Assembly (NCBI GenBank): GCA_008508345.1
Contig: QNGE01003668.1
Location: 10,757 to 74,756 of the forward strand
Direction of reading: 5' to 3'
Length of the DNA: 64,000 nt
DNA from: Paragonimus westermani
Lineage: Eukaryota; Platyhelminthes; Trematoda; Plagiorchiida; Troglotrematidae
Shown here: piece after piece, positions 35,696-47,689 of the stretch
How positions within the stretch are numbered: position 1 is the stretch's first letter
Layout: every line of letters begins with the position of its first letter
Program-made: the position numbers and the translations under genes
The notes under the pieces: model-generated
The model's database searches: none
Told to the model about the DNA's origin: nothing
The model's input: the letters and a program-made list of their open reading frames with translations, nothing else

Positions 35696-36330
35696 TTGTT
35701 ATTGATATCTGAACCGCGTAAGCACTGCCCTCTGTCCGAAGTACTACCTAAGCACGTTGACAGCCTCCGCTTCGGCACTAATGTTCTAGCGGTCCCTCAG
35801 TTCCTTGAAAATGACTCTCTCTGGTTTGATTACTTACAAGCAGAATTTTTCAACAACGGAATTTCGTCTGATCAAACAGGGTTCTGCCAGTGGTTAGGTT
35901 TCCGAGCGAAGTTACCTCACAACTTCACGATGTTATAGTGAACCAACCGTATAGCTCAAGTACGAGACCTTTTTAAAAAAAAGGAGCAGTTGTTAACCGA
36001 AAAGACCCGAGTACAGAAAATTTTCCACGACCTCAAGCTAGTTGACAAACGCCCTACAACGCCGCTAGCGCAAACGCAACAAATCATCGGCAACTCTCAC
36101 ACAGACGTAGCCCTCCGTTGCACGTTCACAAACTCTTGCCGAGACAGCAAACATGGCTGATCAAGTAATGGAGCCTTTTCAGCAACTAGATTGCTTGAAT
36201 GTACCGCAATCTACTAAACGTTCTAAAGTAGGCGCATGTGGGTCCCGACAAGGTGGTCTATCAGACATTGAGGCTCTAGGAGCAGAAATCGCTGCTTCGC
36301 GACGCGGCTTGAACTTTCTTCAAGCCGTTC
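35696..36330 (+). pseudogene. Decayed gag of the LTR element
   Basis: An 80-codon frame (35696-35938) contains VPQFLENDSLWFDYLQAEF and ISSDQTGF. These follow the pattern of the capsid start in flatworm gypsy elements (pro-x-phe then LWF...AxF and IxSxxxxF). After a frame change, QTLAETANMADQVME (about 36128-36172) matches the LAEMADKV-type end of the same capsid, followed by DIEALGAEIAA (36267). The segments are in the right order and spacing but in different frames, so the protein is broken. No zinc knuckle (CCHC) was seen after it. The assignment rests on motif resemblance, not on a search. Confidence 0.55.
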
Positions 36331-37683
36331 TCTATGTCTTTGACCTAGTATATCATCCAGGCACCATATACCGCAGTCAAAAGCTGACTGCAGCCAAACG
36401 GTGCACAAACCCTGCATCTACGCCTCATCAAGGCGACGCACACCCAGCATCTGACCTAGTTTGATATTCACGGGTCAACCAATCTGGCAGCTCTGGTTTC
36501 ATTGGCCATCTATCGGACATCTTTCCAACGGTGTAGCTCTTACAGTCGTAAGCAGCACGGTAAACACCTCGGATTAAACGTCCTCACGGCTCGAACCACT
36601 AACGCTTGCCACAACACCATTTCTCGGTAGGTTATTCCCGCACGAGATCAGGAATTCTCAACATTCAGGACCGACCCAGAGAACACCTCTGTCGCTCATT
36701 CACGCGAGTGCAGTTTCGGCCATGGCACATTTCAGCCGGCATCGGACCCTGCAACGTCGTAAGCACTACCTAACGCAGGTACTGCAAGGGGAACACGACT
36801 AGCATTAATGTCCTCACTGCACGGTCACTCCTGATTGTTCGTCCAGCGCTAATTTGTTTTCGCAACACCGTGTCAAAAGCTTTGTTAAGCCATATGAGAT
36901 TGTTTGCGCACTTTTGCAAGGAATAATCCACCTTGTCTGTGCAGACCATGGATATCTCTAGGCCAACAGCATTTCACGCTGAGCGGTTGCGCGGATAACA
37001 CTAACAGCGCCAAACCTACGCTATCTGTTTCATTTCAGTCCACCTGGCATCCACTCGCACGACCTGCCTAAGGATACCTGTCAGTTTAAACACCACGTAC
37101 TATTCCTTAGCATGGTTCTGGACCAGGTCTATTCGCCTACTAATCTTTTTCTTTTTTGAGTCTATCAACTGTAGACAGGATAACAAAGAAGAAGGGAACC
37201 AAAGGCAGTGACACTCGAAGTTGTAGTGTCCACGAAACTCCGACTGTGAAATTATTTAGTCCACCGGATACGTTTACACGGTGAGTTATCCTTTTCCGCC
37301 TGTCCTGCGGGTACTTCACCTTGTTTTCTCTCTTCCAGACGATTCGGATATGGTGCGTGGAGAGACAACTCCCATAGACCTATCGTACAGCACTGGACAA
37401 ACCTACCCCCCTTTTCTCTCAAGAGTTTTTAGGGTTGGGCAGCCCGCTGCGATAGACAAGAAACGCACCGAAGACTAAATAACACAAATAATTAAACCAT
37501 ACCAGCGCAGCAAATGTTTTGGACCGACCCCCCTCCACCCCCGAACTTTGACATTCCCTATCACGTGCAATCATTCTTTGCGTGTATCACCCTGTAACTG
37601 TGATCATTCTAAAAAAACGTGATATGTGATTTTCCCTCCCTCGCTGCAATAACGAAGGCCTGTGTAATACTTACTAGCCTTCT
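36331..37683. other. Internal, apparently non-coding part of the LTR element
   Basis: No protease, RT, RNase H or integrase motif was found on either strand. Open frames are under 70 codons. Confidence 0.5.
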
Positions 37684-37692
37684 GGGGGAGAG
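37684..37692 (+). promoter_or_regulatory. Polypurine tract
   Basis: GGGGGAGAG lies just upstream of the 3' LTR, the usual position for plus-strand priming. Confidence 0.7.
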
Positions 37693-37695
37693 CTA

Positions 37696-37992
37696 TGTAG
37701 CGACTATAATAAATGATATTTTGATAGTCGCATTCATCTGTACATTTTCTATGATTTTGATTTTGTACCTACTTTTGTTTTAGTCAAGCTACCCATTTGG
37801 TAACATCCGTCCCGGGGCTAACACACAACTCGCTCCGTGCCTCGCTAGCTTGACGCGCCTCTGTGTACTCTCTATTTTCCAGGGTCCGTAATAATATACG
37901 AAGTCAACGCGCTGAGACTTGACTTTTCACTGTCGATCGATTGTCGATAGTGCTAACTGACAGGATTGTATTTTGTTGGATCAGTTCCAACA
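37696..37992 (+). repeat. 3' LTR
   Basis: The LTR starts TGTAGCGAC and ends GTTCCAACA. It contains a 6-bp internal duplication (ATTTTG) absent from the 5' LTR. Confidence 0.9.
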
Positions 37993-40900
37993 CACCGAAA
38001 CCGTAAAGCTATTGATCTCGCATCTCTTAATAATGACTTTCCTGAACGATCACCGTCTTTTGGCGGGCTCAGGCGCTGCAGAATACTTACCACGTGCAGA
38101 ATGGACTCAACGCAAAAGACAGGTGGGATTTTCTCGAGTTGACATGAAGGATGATTTACACCACACAGATGCTGTCAGAGTGTGTCGGCTAGATGGTGTT
38201 TGGAACTCGGCGAGGGTTTGGTCGTTTTGCCTACTTTCAATCTGGCGGGCTTTTGCAACATGACAGTCCTGAAGGATGGGAAGTGTAAGGTGCGGAAGTG
38301 GAGGTAAGGTTAAACCTCTGCTGTAGGGTAGAATGTGGGGGTGGAGAAGCCTCCGTTGAACTGGTCTTCGACTAGTTCATCGAGAGTTCAGCAGACATGG
38401 TTGAGCGATCCATAATATCCTAATTTTACCCAAACGAAGAGAGTGTGAGGCTTGGGGGAAGTAGGAGACAGAATGTGAACGAATAAGCAGGTCCGTAATC
38501 ATCTCCCACTCTTCAGGAACGGTTCTCACAGGAGTTCCTCCTACAACATAGTGAGGTAGGTGAGATTTTAGTGGATATATACGGTATGGTTATTGAAACT
38601 TGACGGTAAAAACTGAAAGCCGATTGGCCAGAAGGCTCCTAACCGTTAGGCGCGCGTGGGCAAAGGTCGTCGGAAGAACGGGCCAAAACCTCTAAGAATA
38701 CTTTGTCACACCTAATGCAAATGAACTGTTCAAGATTAAGATGACTGTGCACCAGTGAGCAGATGGCAACAGCCACGCAGCAAATATATATTCACGCCGG
38801 TCGTGCTTCTTTTGCCATCCCGGCATCATGTAACGTTCAAAAAGTGGAAAGGTTTGATGCTGGCCTGGTGGTACTACTGCAGAAACCGCAATCCTAAGCG
38901 GAACGACAGATTTAGTCTCTTGTTTGATCGTCCACATTGACTGTTCAGCAACGGAAAGTGCACGGAGGGAGCCTTATTATGGTCTGATGAATTTTCTTAC
39001 TTAAAATCTTACCTGGGACTAAAATGCCTATCAGTGTGCGACGGCAACCTGTGGACAATTGATGCTGATGTACGTGAGCATGTTGAGACATGTGGATATC
39101 GAGCCCGAGATATACCCCTTGTTGCTAACGCTAATAACAGTGACACTTTTAGAAGGGTTTTTAATGAATGGCTTGAAAACCAGAGCTTCTGGGGATGTAG
39201 TCGCGTGATCGGGAAAAAAACGAGAGAGTTCTTTGGTACGTTGACAGTGATGTTGCGGGAGTATTGAGGTCTTGACAGATCAGTAAGAAGACGATTGGTA
39301 TTTCACCCCAGCTAGACCGGACTAACGCAGCGAACAATGTTCGGGGGCAGGGGTCGATAACGTGTATTGGGATGAAAAGTCTGACGGCGCCGTTGGCACT
39401 TTTAAGTCATGGGACCTTTTGCCGCGATATTAAGACCAACCGCCATCACGAAAATAACTCTAGTTTTGTTTAGGGGTATCTGACTAAAGATAATCAGATC
39501 CAGTATGGCTTAAAAGACTGCGGGTTTATCGGAATCCTTTCCAAAGTTGTGGATCTGGTTCTAACAGTAAGTCGGGCGATTCTTTACAGCCCATGGTGTG
39601 GTTGACTTCGGAAACAACTGTTGACAGGGTGCATGACGAACCTAAAACCCAGTTTCAACTTTTTTTCACGAATACACCTGCTCGCACCTTTAAGGCCTTA
39701 CCATGTGCAAAAAAGGGTCGACTCACGGGACAGCATTTTTCTACGGAAATTGTCATGCAGATGTAACAGACGGTAGTGAATACGATCCTTGTCACCTATT
39801 GATTAATCAATGTTGCAATAAGGTTGATAAAACACTTGTGATTTATACTGCAGAGAGGTTAGATTAGTCCAGTTTCTCCTGACTGCCACCTTCTTCTAAA
39901 TGAACACGTTTACCACAAACTGTTAAGCGCAGCGAAATTTGTACGTTTGACGTACGAGTAATCAGACGGACGCAAGATCCAGCTAAGTATTCGAATAAGG
40001 CATAATCAATGTTGGATATCACAGGGCTCGCTGAGAACCTGTAAACGAGTTGGCATGAGCTGTTATCAGGAAGAAAAATATTTGTTAATATCCGTCTTTC
40101 AGGGGCATATACATCACGTTACATGTGGTCAAAAATACTTAAAAATCCTTTTTAACGGCAATTTTTGGAAGTACCGGTCAACCCACTGAGACTAAGTGGT
40201 GAAGAATAAACTGTGACGGGGAGTGGAAATAGCGGGGAACACATAGACAGAAAATCCTAGTCTATTTTGGCCGAGCTTCGGAGGCAAATGGACAGGGACG
40301 GACTACCTTGGTGCGTAACAGATGTCCGCGTCTAATATTACCGACTATTGCCTAAAACTGTCTTGACAGACATTCCTGAATTCTGTAATGTCCTCTTAAT
40401 CGTACACAGACGGCGTGTGCTCATCTTTGCAGCAGGCCTATTTGAGTTATTCGCTGTTCGTGGTACTCCAGTGAGCCCGTAATCCTGGATCCGTTTTTGC
40501 CCGATTGAACTGCGTCATATGACTTTCCTGGTTCGACGGAAGAGGCTTAACCCGCTAACGCTTGCGCGTTGTTGTTACACAGTCAACATTCCAGCAGTAC
40601 AACAGTTTTTTTATTACTTCTGCCTGCAGTTCCTACTTACACTTTTCTTCTCCATACAAACCAAACCGTCGACTCAATTACCCGTTTACCCGGATAAATC
40701 TCGAGTGCATAGTAAAATACCACAACAAACAATAGATAGGGTTATATATTCCAGTTATCATAGCAAAAATAATAATATCGAACGAGTTCTTTGTCAAAAA
40801 TTCCCCATATATATTGCCTGTCGTAGTAAATGTTATAACCCCATATTTTCTCATCTAACGTGTGGAATTACGTTCTCCCTCCCGATTCCCATTTTATCCA

Positions 40901-43099
40901 TTGAGCGAGGAAATGGTTCTGCGACGGATGGACGCACGGAACTTCGTCTAAGCTGAACGGTTCACGAGATGTTCAACTTTGTGACGTTGTCGAGCAATCG
41001 GCGAAATCCTGCGTTGAAATCTGCTTGATTTTGGGATTTTCCGCCATTCCTCGCCAAAGCCGATCTATCTTGACAATTTCCGAACGCCAGTTTTATTCCA
41101 TAACAGCAAAAAATTTCAAAGGTGCGTTTGGACACCCTCCCGGAGTGACCTTGAAATATTTGAAAAATCGCTCATTATACAACCTTGTAAACAGTGAATT
41201 AGTGTAACATCTCATTTTTTTGAGACTGAATCGGTGAAATGAGCGAACAACCTATTTCTATGTTGCGTGCGTGAAAGTTCCATAAACTTCAGTCGTTTCC
41301 TCTTTGACTACGTAATTCTCGCAAGAAACTTCACGTTCCTGCTACTGTTAAATTATTCGTTTATGTATGGTTTGCAAATATCCACAGTGATCGCGCGTAA
41401 CAAAGCGTGCTTCTCACACATGCGTTGGGGAATATATATTATTTATTTATTTAATACAGTACTACTGCTTAACTTTACGAGCGTTCTACGTCCATGACAC
41501 AACAACGATATGGTCTACTGGTTACGGTACAAGTGTTTTTTTATTCGACTGCTTTTTGTATTCGGGGGATACAACAATTTCGAAGAACAAAGGAATCCAT
41601 GGTGGACGGCCAAATCTTACTGGGTGTGGATTGCTGGCTCAACGATTCAGATCATTAGAGTAGGATACATATGTCCGGTTGAAACAGCAATGGGGAGTTC
41701 AGTGCCGTGAACAAAGGCCTGAGACCTGAACGCAATCGACCAAAAAACCAGTATTGAGGAGTTCCTATTTCATCAGAACAAAGTAAAGAAATAAGAGCAA
41801 GCGATTCATTTTTCATCTAAGCCAGCACTGCTAACTCTACCTTTGGGGTACCTTTATCAAAGACGAAGGTGAAGTACTAGCAACCGCAAGGTACGCAAAG
41901 TTCAGACATCAGCACATAAGAAGTTTCACTGAACCCTCAGTGAAAAATACTAAACTCGTGAACGACCCTCAATCCGTCAACCGAGGAAAAGTAGCTAAAA
42001 GACAAGCAGATTGTCATGTCATCAAAACCCACGTTTCTGAGATCGCCGTGAAAACACAAAACCACGACTGCGATAGCGCTGTTCAATAAAGGCCGAAAAT
42101 GTATCCAGTGTTTAGTGACTTGAACCTGGGCGGAGGCAGACCAGAAAATGAAAAACGGTGGTGTACCGTCGGTTAATCGTGATTAGGACTGTCACTAACG
42201 CATCTGACGTGACGCCAACCAAAAGAAACATTCTAATAACACAGCTTAGAAAACTGGTACACTTATACACGGGATATCCAAGTTACGCTTCCTGTAAGTA
42301 GGGACGGTCCGTCTAGCGTATCAACAGAGGGGCCGGAGCAATCTTCAGAAACTCGGGAGGCTTATTAACTCATGATGTGATCGGGAGACGTTTTTTGTCT
42401 TCAGAAAAATCCAGAGGAAAAAAGGGAAGCTGTACGAGAAAATTTGTCAAGGACATGGTCCAGACAAGATGACACACCGCAGGTTGCTGGCTGGGATGTT
42501 CCGAGGGTTGGTAAAAAATATGTCGTTGAATGGGGTTGTATCAAGCTTGCACAATTTACACTTAAATACAAGCCTGTGAATTACCTCAGACACACGTGTC
42601 ATATACTCTCGAAAATATCTTGTTTTCATATGTATATAAGTGTCCCAAACCTTCGCGGATGTGAGTGATATTCTGCTCTGGAAACTCTTGAGGGACTCAG
42701 GTGTGCATAAGGTAGACTAGAAGAGAAAATTGGCAAAGGCACGTGCAATTTAAGTTGGAGAATGCTAGGCAAATTCCAAGATACGACGGAACGCCGACAC
42801 ATACGGGCGATGACTCGACACAGTCTGGGGTATCATCCATCTCTCCTGAACCTGTTAGCTACTCCGCACGAGGAGGACACCAGGCAATCAATTCTCATCC
42901 AAACTGTTGCACAGTATGAACGTATGGTGAAAACAATTGAAGTCACTACATTATGTGCCTTTTTGATCCGCAGCTTCACTCGGAAACGTTAGAATTTACA
43001 CGAACATACAAGGCAAGCCGGCAAGCCCAAACCTTTAAACGGGAAGGATGATGTAGACAGAGTCTACCAACCTGCACTGCGAGCAAAATCATGATAATG
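37993..43099. other. Long interval with no supported gene
   Basis: The largest frames (40519-40956, 145 codons; 38692-38940 on both strands; 39034-39267) have no recognised motif. The first lies in AT-rich sequence where long frames arise by chance. No transposon piece was recognised. Confidence 0.4.
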
Positions 43100-44640
43100 A
43101 CTTAAAACTGGGCTGTGCAAATGGAAGCGGCAGAGAGGAAGGTAAGCTCCGGAACAAGGAAGCTATGCTAGAGCTGACCATTGCTAGATCTGAAGTCTGG
43201 ATTACTTACCGCATAACCCCAGGCAGTAGAAATCACGGAGTTTTTAAAGTAAGAAGTGTAACTACCACGGAAGAAGAGATTAGCGCGCAAGCATTATCGG
43301 GCGAATTTCTTCAAGTCTGCTGCAAGTTGACTGATGATCTCGGATGTTTATTGGTTGTTCGAGTAACGCTTAGTCTGCTTTCAACGTTTATCGTTAAGCT
43401 GGATCCAGGATATTCGCGTCTGTAAGCAACGAGCGACTATAAATTTTGAACCCAGCGAGCAACCTATTCGGATCCAAAAAAGACAATCGTATTGGTGAGT
43501 TTCCTATTAATAATGTGCTAATGTTCAGAAACACTGTGATAAACCAAATGGAGTAAGATAAAAACAAACCTCGATATCGAAATCCATCAGATATACAAGT
43601 TCCGAGATTAACAGTTCGCGTAAATATGATCAAATGCAGCAGTCGCGTAATGGCGAAGCGGTCAGGCGCGAATGGAATCAAGGTAAAAATGAACAAAGAT
43701 CCGGCAACGAAAAGTAGGAAAGAAAAACTACGCAGAACCAAGTTTCTACAAGTTAATGTAATAATACATCAAGATCAAAGTTCTCGCAAGAAATGGTTTG
43801 TCATGCGCGTAACTCGAGTGGTCGTGTCAGACCGCAAAAAAGGATCGTAATTATTACAAAAATTTCAGCTTAAGTGGGCGAACCAGCGAGAAGAGAGCAA
43901 ATAGGATAGGGATCGTGGTCATCGACGTTCTATTAACACATAATCATCAAACACTCAGCGCACGCAGTTACTTCAACAGTGACATAAACGCTCCTACCGT
44001 TGTGTGAGATCGCGGACCAAGATCCACTAACATAGGGTCTCCGCTGGGTAGTGTCAATATTGGGAAAGATCTGACAGATCGTCGAAGGCTTATTCTCTGT
44101 TTGTGATGAGAGCAGAAGACATGTAATACCCAAAGTCTTCTACAAAACCCCACCAAGGGTTGCGAGAACTTGATATCGCGGAACCGGAATTAAAGATAAC
44201 TGGCGGTATCTTGAGCCAATAGGATAGCAGAGCCAAATGAATTACAACGGGAGATGCTGAAGTTAATGGGAAGTGCTTTGGCGATGCACCTTGTCGTTTC
44301 ACGAACTCATAACTGAGAGGTGGCTCTGGAAGAGTGGAAGAAGGCTGTGGTCGTCCCGTTATACGAACGAAGAATCAGAAGCACGTCGAGCTAAACGGAA
44401 GCACATTGTGAAGTACCGGGGAGCATAAATGTAGACTGAGGTTGTGATCAACCAAACTTATGGTCGAAATCCTACAAGTGAAAACAGTGGTGCAAAAAGA
44501 AAGCGCTCACTGAAAGACCCAAACCCTCCAACCGTCACATCCGGCTTAACGACGCTGCCACCTTCGTTACTAGACTAAGAGCGACGGCCCACAAAATGTC
44601 AGTTTTCGCTACCGTTTGATATTCATTCCACTGACGAGAT
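43100..44640 (+). mobile_element. Fragmentary non-LTR retrotransposon, RT fingers region
   Basis: The secure part is at 44245-44400. There the plus strand encodes GSALAMHLVV and, after frame changes, EEWKKAVVVPLYERR, the conserved W..A.VVP.YK block at the start of a LINE reverse transcriptase. A weaker piece, WAVQMEAAERKVSSGTRKL near 43120, resembles the linker that precedes this block in the second LINE family. The 1 kb between them has no recognisable motif and may be an insertion. The extent is therefore approximate, and only the 44.3-kb block should be relied on. Confidence 0.5.
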
Positions 44641-45173
44641 TTTCCTACGACATATCCGTCATATAAATTTTCATGTATTGAATACATTGAGCACTTCCCA
44701 GACATTGATCACATTGTTTTGTGTAACATCCCGGGTTGATACTAAGAATTCTTAAGTGAACCTCCTCTTTGTTTGTCTTGCACCGTCTCTATTAAATATT
44801 TACTCAATCACATCATTGAGTGGTTCATCCTAGAGGTTACCTTCCGCTCACGACATTCATTTAGTTCTAGGTTGTCTATCTTTAGTCAGTGGTTATTTAT
44901 GTACAGAACCCGTTTAGTTTCGGTAAACCTTCCGCATTAAGTCTTGTTCCACCCGGATCAAGAAGTTTGAAGCAACCCTGACAGCTTGTACATAAACAGG
45001 GATCCCAACAGATTTAATCGCAGGTAAGAAACAAATGTGCGTTTATCCTACAAAGCGTTAATTGAGAAACTTTGCACAAAGTGTGTTCGTAAAGGGTAGT
45101 TCGTGCTCCAAAAAACCCTTTAATTGTCTGGACAAAATCACTGGCACTCTGCATCAGGGCGAGCAAGTAAAAC
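44641..45173. other. Spacer, nothing recognised
   Basis: No motif or repeat was seen. A minus-strand frame of 178 codons (45014-45550) begins here, but only its middle, described in the next entry, looks coding. Confidence 0.35.
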
Positions 45174-45429
45174 CCAGCCATCTTGCCTTTCAAAATCAAC
45201 CGGTTATATATGTCATGGTCTTCTGGTGGCCCAAGTGTTAGTCGAAGTGTAACTCTGGAATTGCTAAGTGGATACAAAACCTTCTCTGATGAGACCATGC
45301 AAGTCCAGGATGGCAACAAGTCTGGTTTCTGTTTGGAAAAAGTATCAAGCAGTTCATCCACCTTAAGAATGAGTACCAGCTCCAGCACAATATCGCCTAA
45401 GTTTGATGAGACTGGAGTGGAGCGAATTC
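45174..45429 (-). other. Candidate host exon (minus strand), unidentified protein
   Basis: On the minus strand a 178-codon frame runs 45550-45014. Within it, an acceptor-like tract (TTTCCTCAACCAG) ends just before 45429, and a possible donor (GGGTTTTAC) follows 45174. The 256-nt segment between them encodes about 85 residues that look protein-like. They include GDIVLELVLILKVDELLDTF, then LPSWTCMVSSEKVLYPLS and VTLRLTLGPPEDHDIYNRLI. The pattern suggests a helix followed by a beta-rich (Ig- or C2-like) part. I do not recognise the family. The absence of any LINE motif and the length of the frame support a host exon, but chance is possible. Confidence 0.35.
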
Positions 45430-46204
45430 CTGGTTGAGGAAAGTTCAGCCAAACACAGCTCACGTACAAGCTGCTGCAGGCAGAACTGGAGCCGATCAAT
45501 GCGAACCAGTCAAAAATTGCAGCAAGCTGCTGAATAGAATCAGCTTGCAAAGATGAGGACTAAAACGGATTGTTTGAATTCCTGTCAGATTTCCGCGACC
45601 GGACTGTTTAAGGCAGTGTCGTGGAACGTAATAACGAGCAGACCACTAAAAAGCAATAATGGCTGTTGTCCTATGGGTGCTTCTACTCTATTGAATTGGG
45701 ACTGATTGCTGCTGCTTAAACTATTGTTTTCATTCTTCTTGACTTGGTAGCCCAGCATGTGAATCTAAGTAGCGGAGCGGCCGTGGGATCTTCTTCTGAA
45801 CACCGACAGCTGTCAACCGCCACCCAATGCGATTGTAAAACTGACAGAGTTACTTTTCAGCAGGCGAGGGCTATGAAGAGATGAACATGTTTTGCGGTTT
45901 GGGTGGACTTAACTCTACCACGTTGCCACTGAATATGTCTCAGCTGATATGAGGGTTAGGGGGCATTGCCTATGCTCGAACCCGGGCGTTCCTTCAAGAG
46001 GGGTGAAGTGTGGATACCTCTGAGCTGTGCCTTTTTACAAATTCGCCCGGAGTATGGTGGTTAAACGTGGATATCGCTTTTGAGAAAAACGAGCAACTCC
46101 ACGTGGGGGAGCAACATACCGAAACTTATTGTGTGTGGCGGCTAGAGATCATGAGCCACACAGAACGATCGAGCAGATACGTCTGGTTCTAGTTGTAATT
46201 CCGA
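45430..46204. other. Spacer, nothing recognised
   Basis: No gene, repeat or transposon motif was found. Confidence 0.35.
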
Positions 46205-46450
46205 CATGAAAGAGGATATCTAATTAAAGCTTATAGAGGTTTCAAGGGACTTTCAAATTCCACCTGATAACACCTGAAACATTCGGGAGAAAAACGAGCG
46301 AGAAACAACTGCTCCTTGCTCAGGGAAGTAGTATGCGACATAGACCGACGAATAAGTTTCTTCCTAATCCGTGTCGTGAATGTGTGGAATGAACTGTTGA
46401 AGCAGGTTGCCAGAGTGGCAAAAACGGTTGAATGTTGGTCACGGATAATT
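46205..46450 (+). mobile_element. C-terminal scrap of a Jockey/CR1-type LINE
   Basis: The plus strand reads GYLIKAYRGFKGLSNST (about 46217), then, after a frame change, DRRISFFLIRVVNVWNELL (about 46340). These are the two best conserved C-terminal blocks of this LINE type (the RGDLI.AYKI..G block and the R..FFS.RVVN.WNSLP block). They stand in the correct order and spacing. The rest of the element is missing. Confidence 0.65.
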
Positions 46451-47689
46451 ATCTGGGAGAAATCGTTTCAGGCACAGCAGGTGAAGGTTTGCGTTCCATA
46501 ATAACGGACTGTATAATCGTAGAGCTGTATGGCCAATCAAATCGCCGAGAACTGGAGCCGAAGCCTTGCCATCCAGGATTCTCTCGAATAACATCATTCA
46601 CATGGAGAGAACTTAGTCGGACGCCGCATGCCGTCCTACGATAGCCCGCGTGACTCGTCAGAATTTGCAAGTCATGTGCCGTTATGTTCCGTCCCAAAAG
46701 CTGGCGGCGGAAAAGTTAAAATGCCAGTAGATAACCGGAACATCTGAAGTCCGATGGATTCTCTGATGGTCCAGGGAAAGTAATTTTTCGCTCAGCTTTG
46801 GTTTGTCGCCTGAAAAGCTGAATCCACCATCCCTCTAGATAGTTCTGAGCAGAAATTCGATAGCCAATGGATGTGATTAAAGCCATCAAAAGTAGGTCCG
46901 TGGGTATGTGTAACACTTACCTTCGAATGGTGGAAGAACTCATCTTTTGCAGCGGTTTCCACAGCAAGCCGTAAACGGAGCGCCACCGGCTGTTATTTGA
47001 TGGACATGAAGTGGGTCAGCCATCTCTGACACAAATTTGCTAACGAAATTTTGTAGATTATGCATTTTATTAGCGCTGGTTGCACAACAACTATAGCCCT
47101 GATAACGAAAACCCACCATCGGAGGGAGAGTAGTACGTGGCTAAAGTCCATGTGGTCTTCGATCTTATGCTGGTCCCCGATACCCACACCGGTAACAACA
47201 CCACACGGTGGCAGTAACATTTGGAAGTATGATAATAAACATTTGTGAACGCCTCTGTGAGGAGCAAACTCGGATGTGCGCAATTATTGCAGACAATTGC
47301 AGGCGGTACAACAAACGAATAATTGTGTGGCACTACAAACCTGAAATCTGTCGGCAAAAAACTGGTGATCACAGGGAGAAAACGGTTGCCACCTACAAAA
47401 CTTCGGCACGCATCAGAAAAATAAAGGTACTTCGCTTGTTCCACAGATTCCGTCCAGAAGAGGTGATGTTACATTTGCCAATATTTAATAATAATAATGG
47501 TATATTTCTGGACGCATTTGTGAGAAACGCACTCAGGAGAGTGTGATCGACGCAGTGATTTTCAACACACATAATTGAACACCAAATTTGATAATTGTAC
47601 GAGTCAGCTATGTGAGTAGAGCGACAAAACAGACAAAACTAAACATTATATGGAGGGAAAATTCAAGTCTAGGCAGGAAACTTCGAGCT
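46451..47689. other. Spacer, nothing recognised
   Basis: Frames of 96-117 codons exist on both strands around 47000-47550 without recognised motifs. No repeat shared with the rest of the window was found. Confidence 0.35.

Larger units (their letters stand above)
35219..37992 (+). mobile_element. Compact gag-only LTR retrotransposon (Ty3/gypsy-like), 2.8 kb
   Basis: The element has direct LTRs of 291 bp (35219-35509) and 297 bp (37696-37992). A candidate primer-binding site follows the first LTR (35512-35523), and a purine tract GGGGGAGAG lies four bases before the second (37684-37692). The internal 2.2 kb carries a decayed gag-like segment but no reverse transcriptase, protease or integrase motif that I can find. 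LTRs begin TG (first copy TA) and end CA. Between the LTRs I count three substitutions and one 6-bp indel, so insertion was recent compared with the other elements. The flanks TACC and CACC are only a 3-of-4 match, so no exact target duplication is shown. It would need proteins from an autonomous relative to move. Confidence 0.85.

Noticed and set aside
40519..40956. 145-codon frame
   Set aside because: AT-rich and low in protein-like pattern, with no motif and no second copy.
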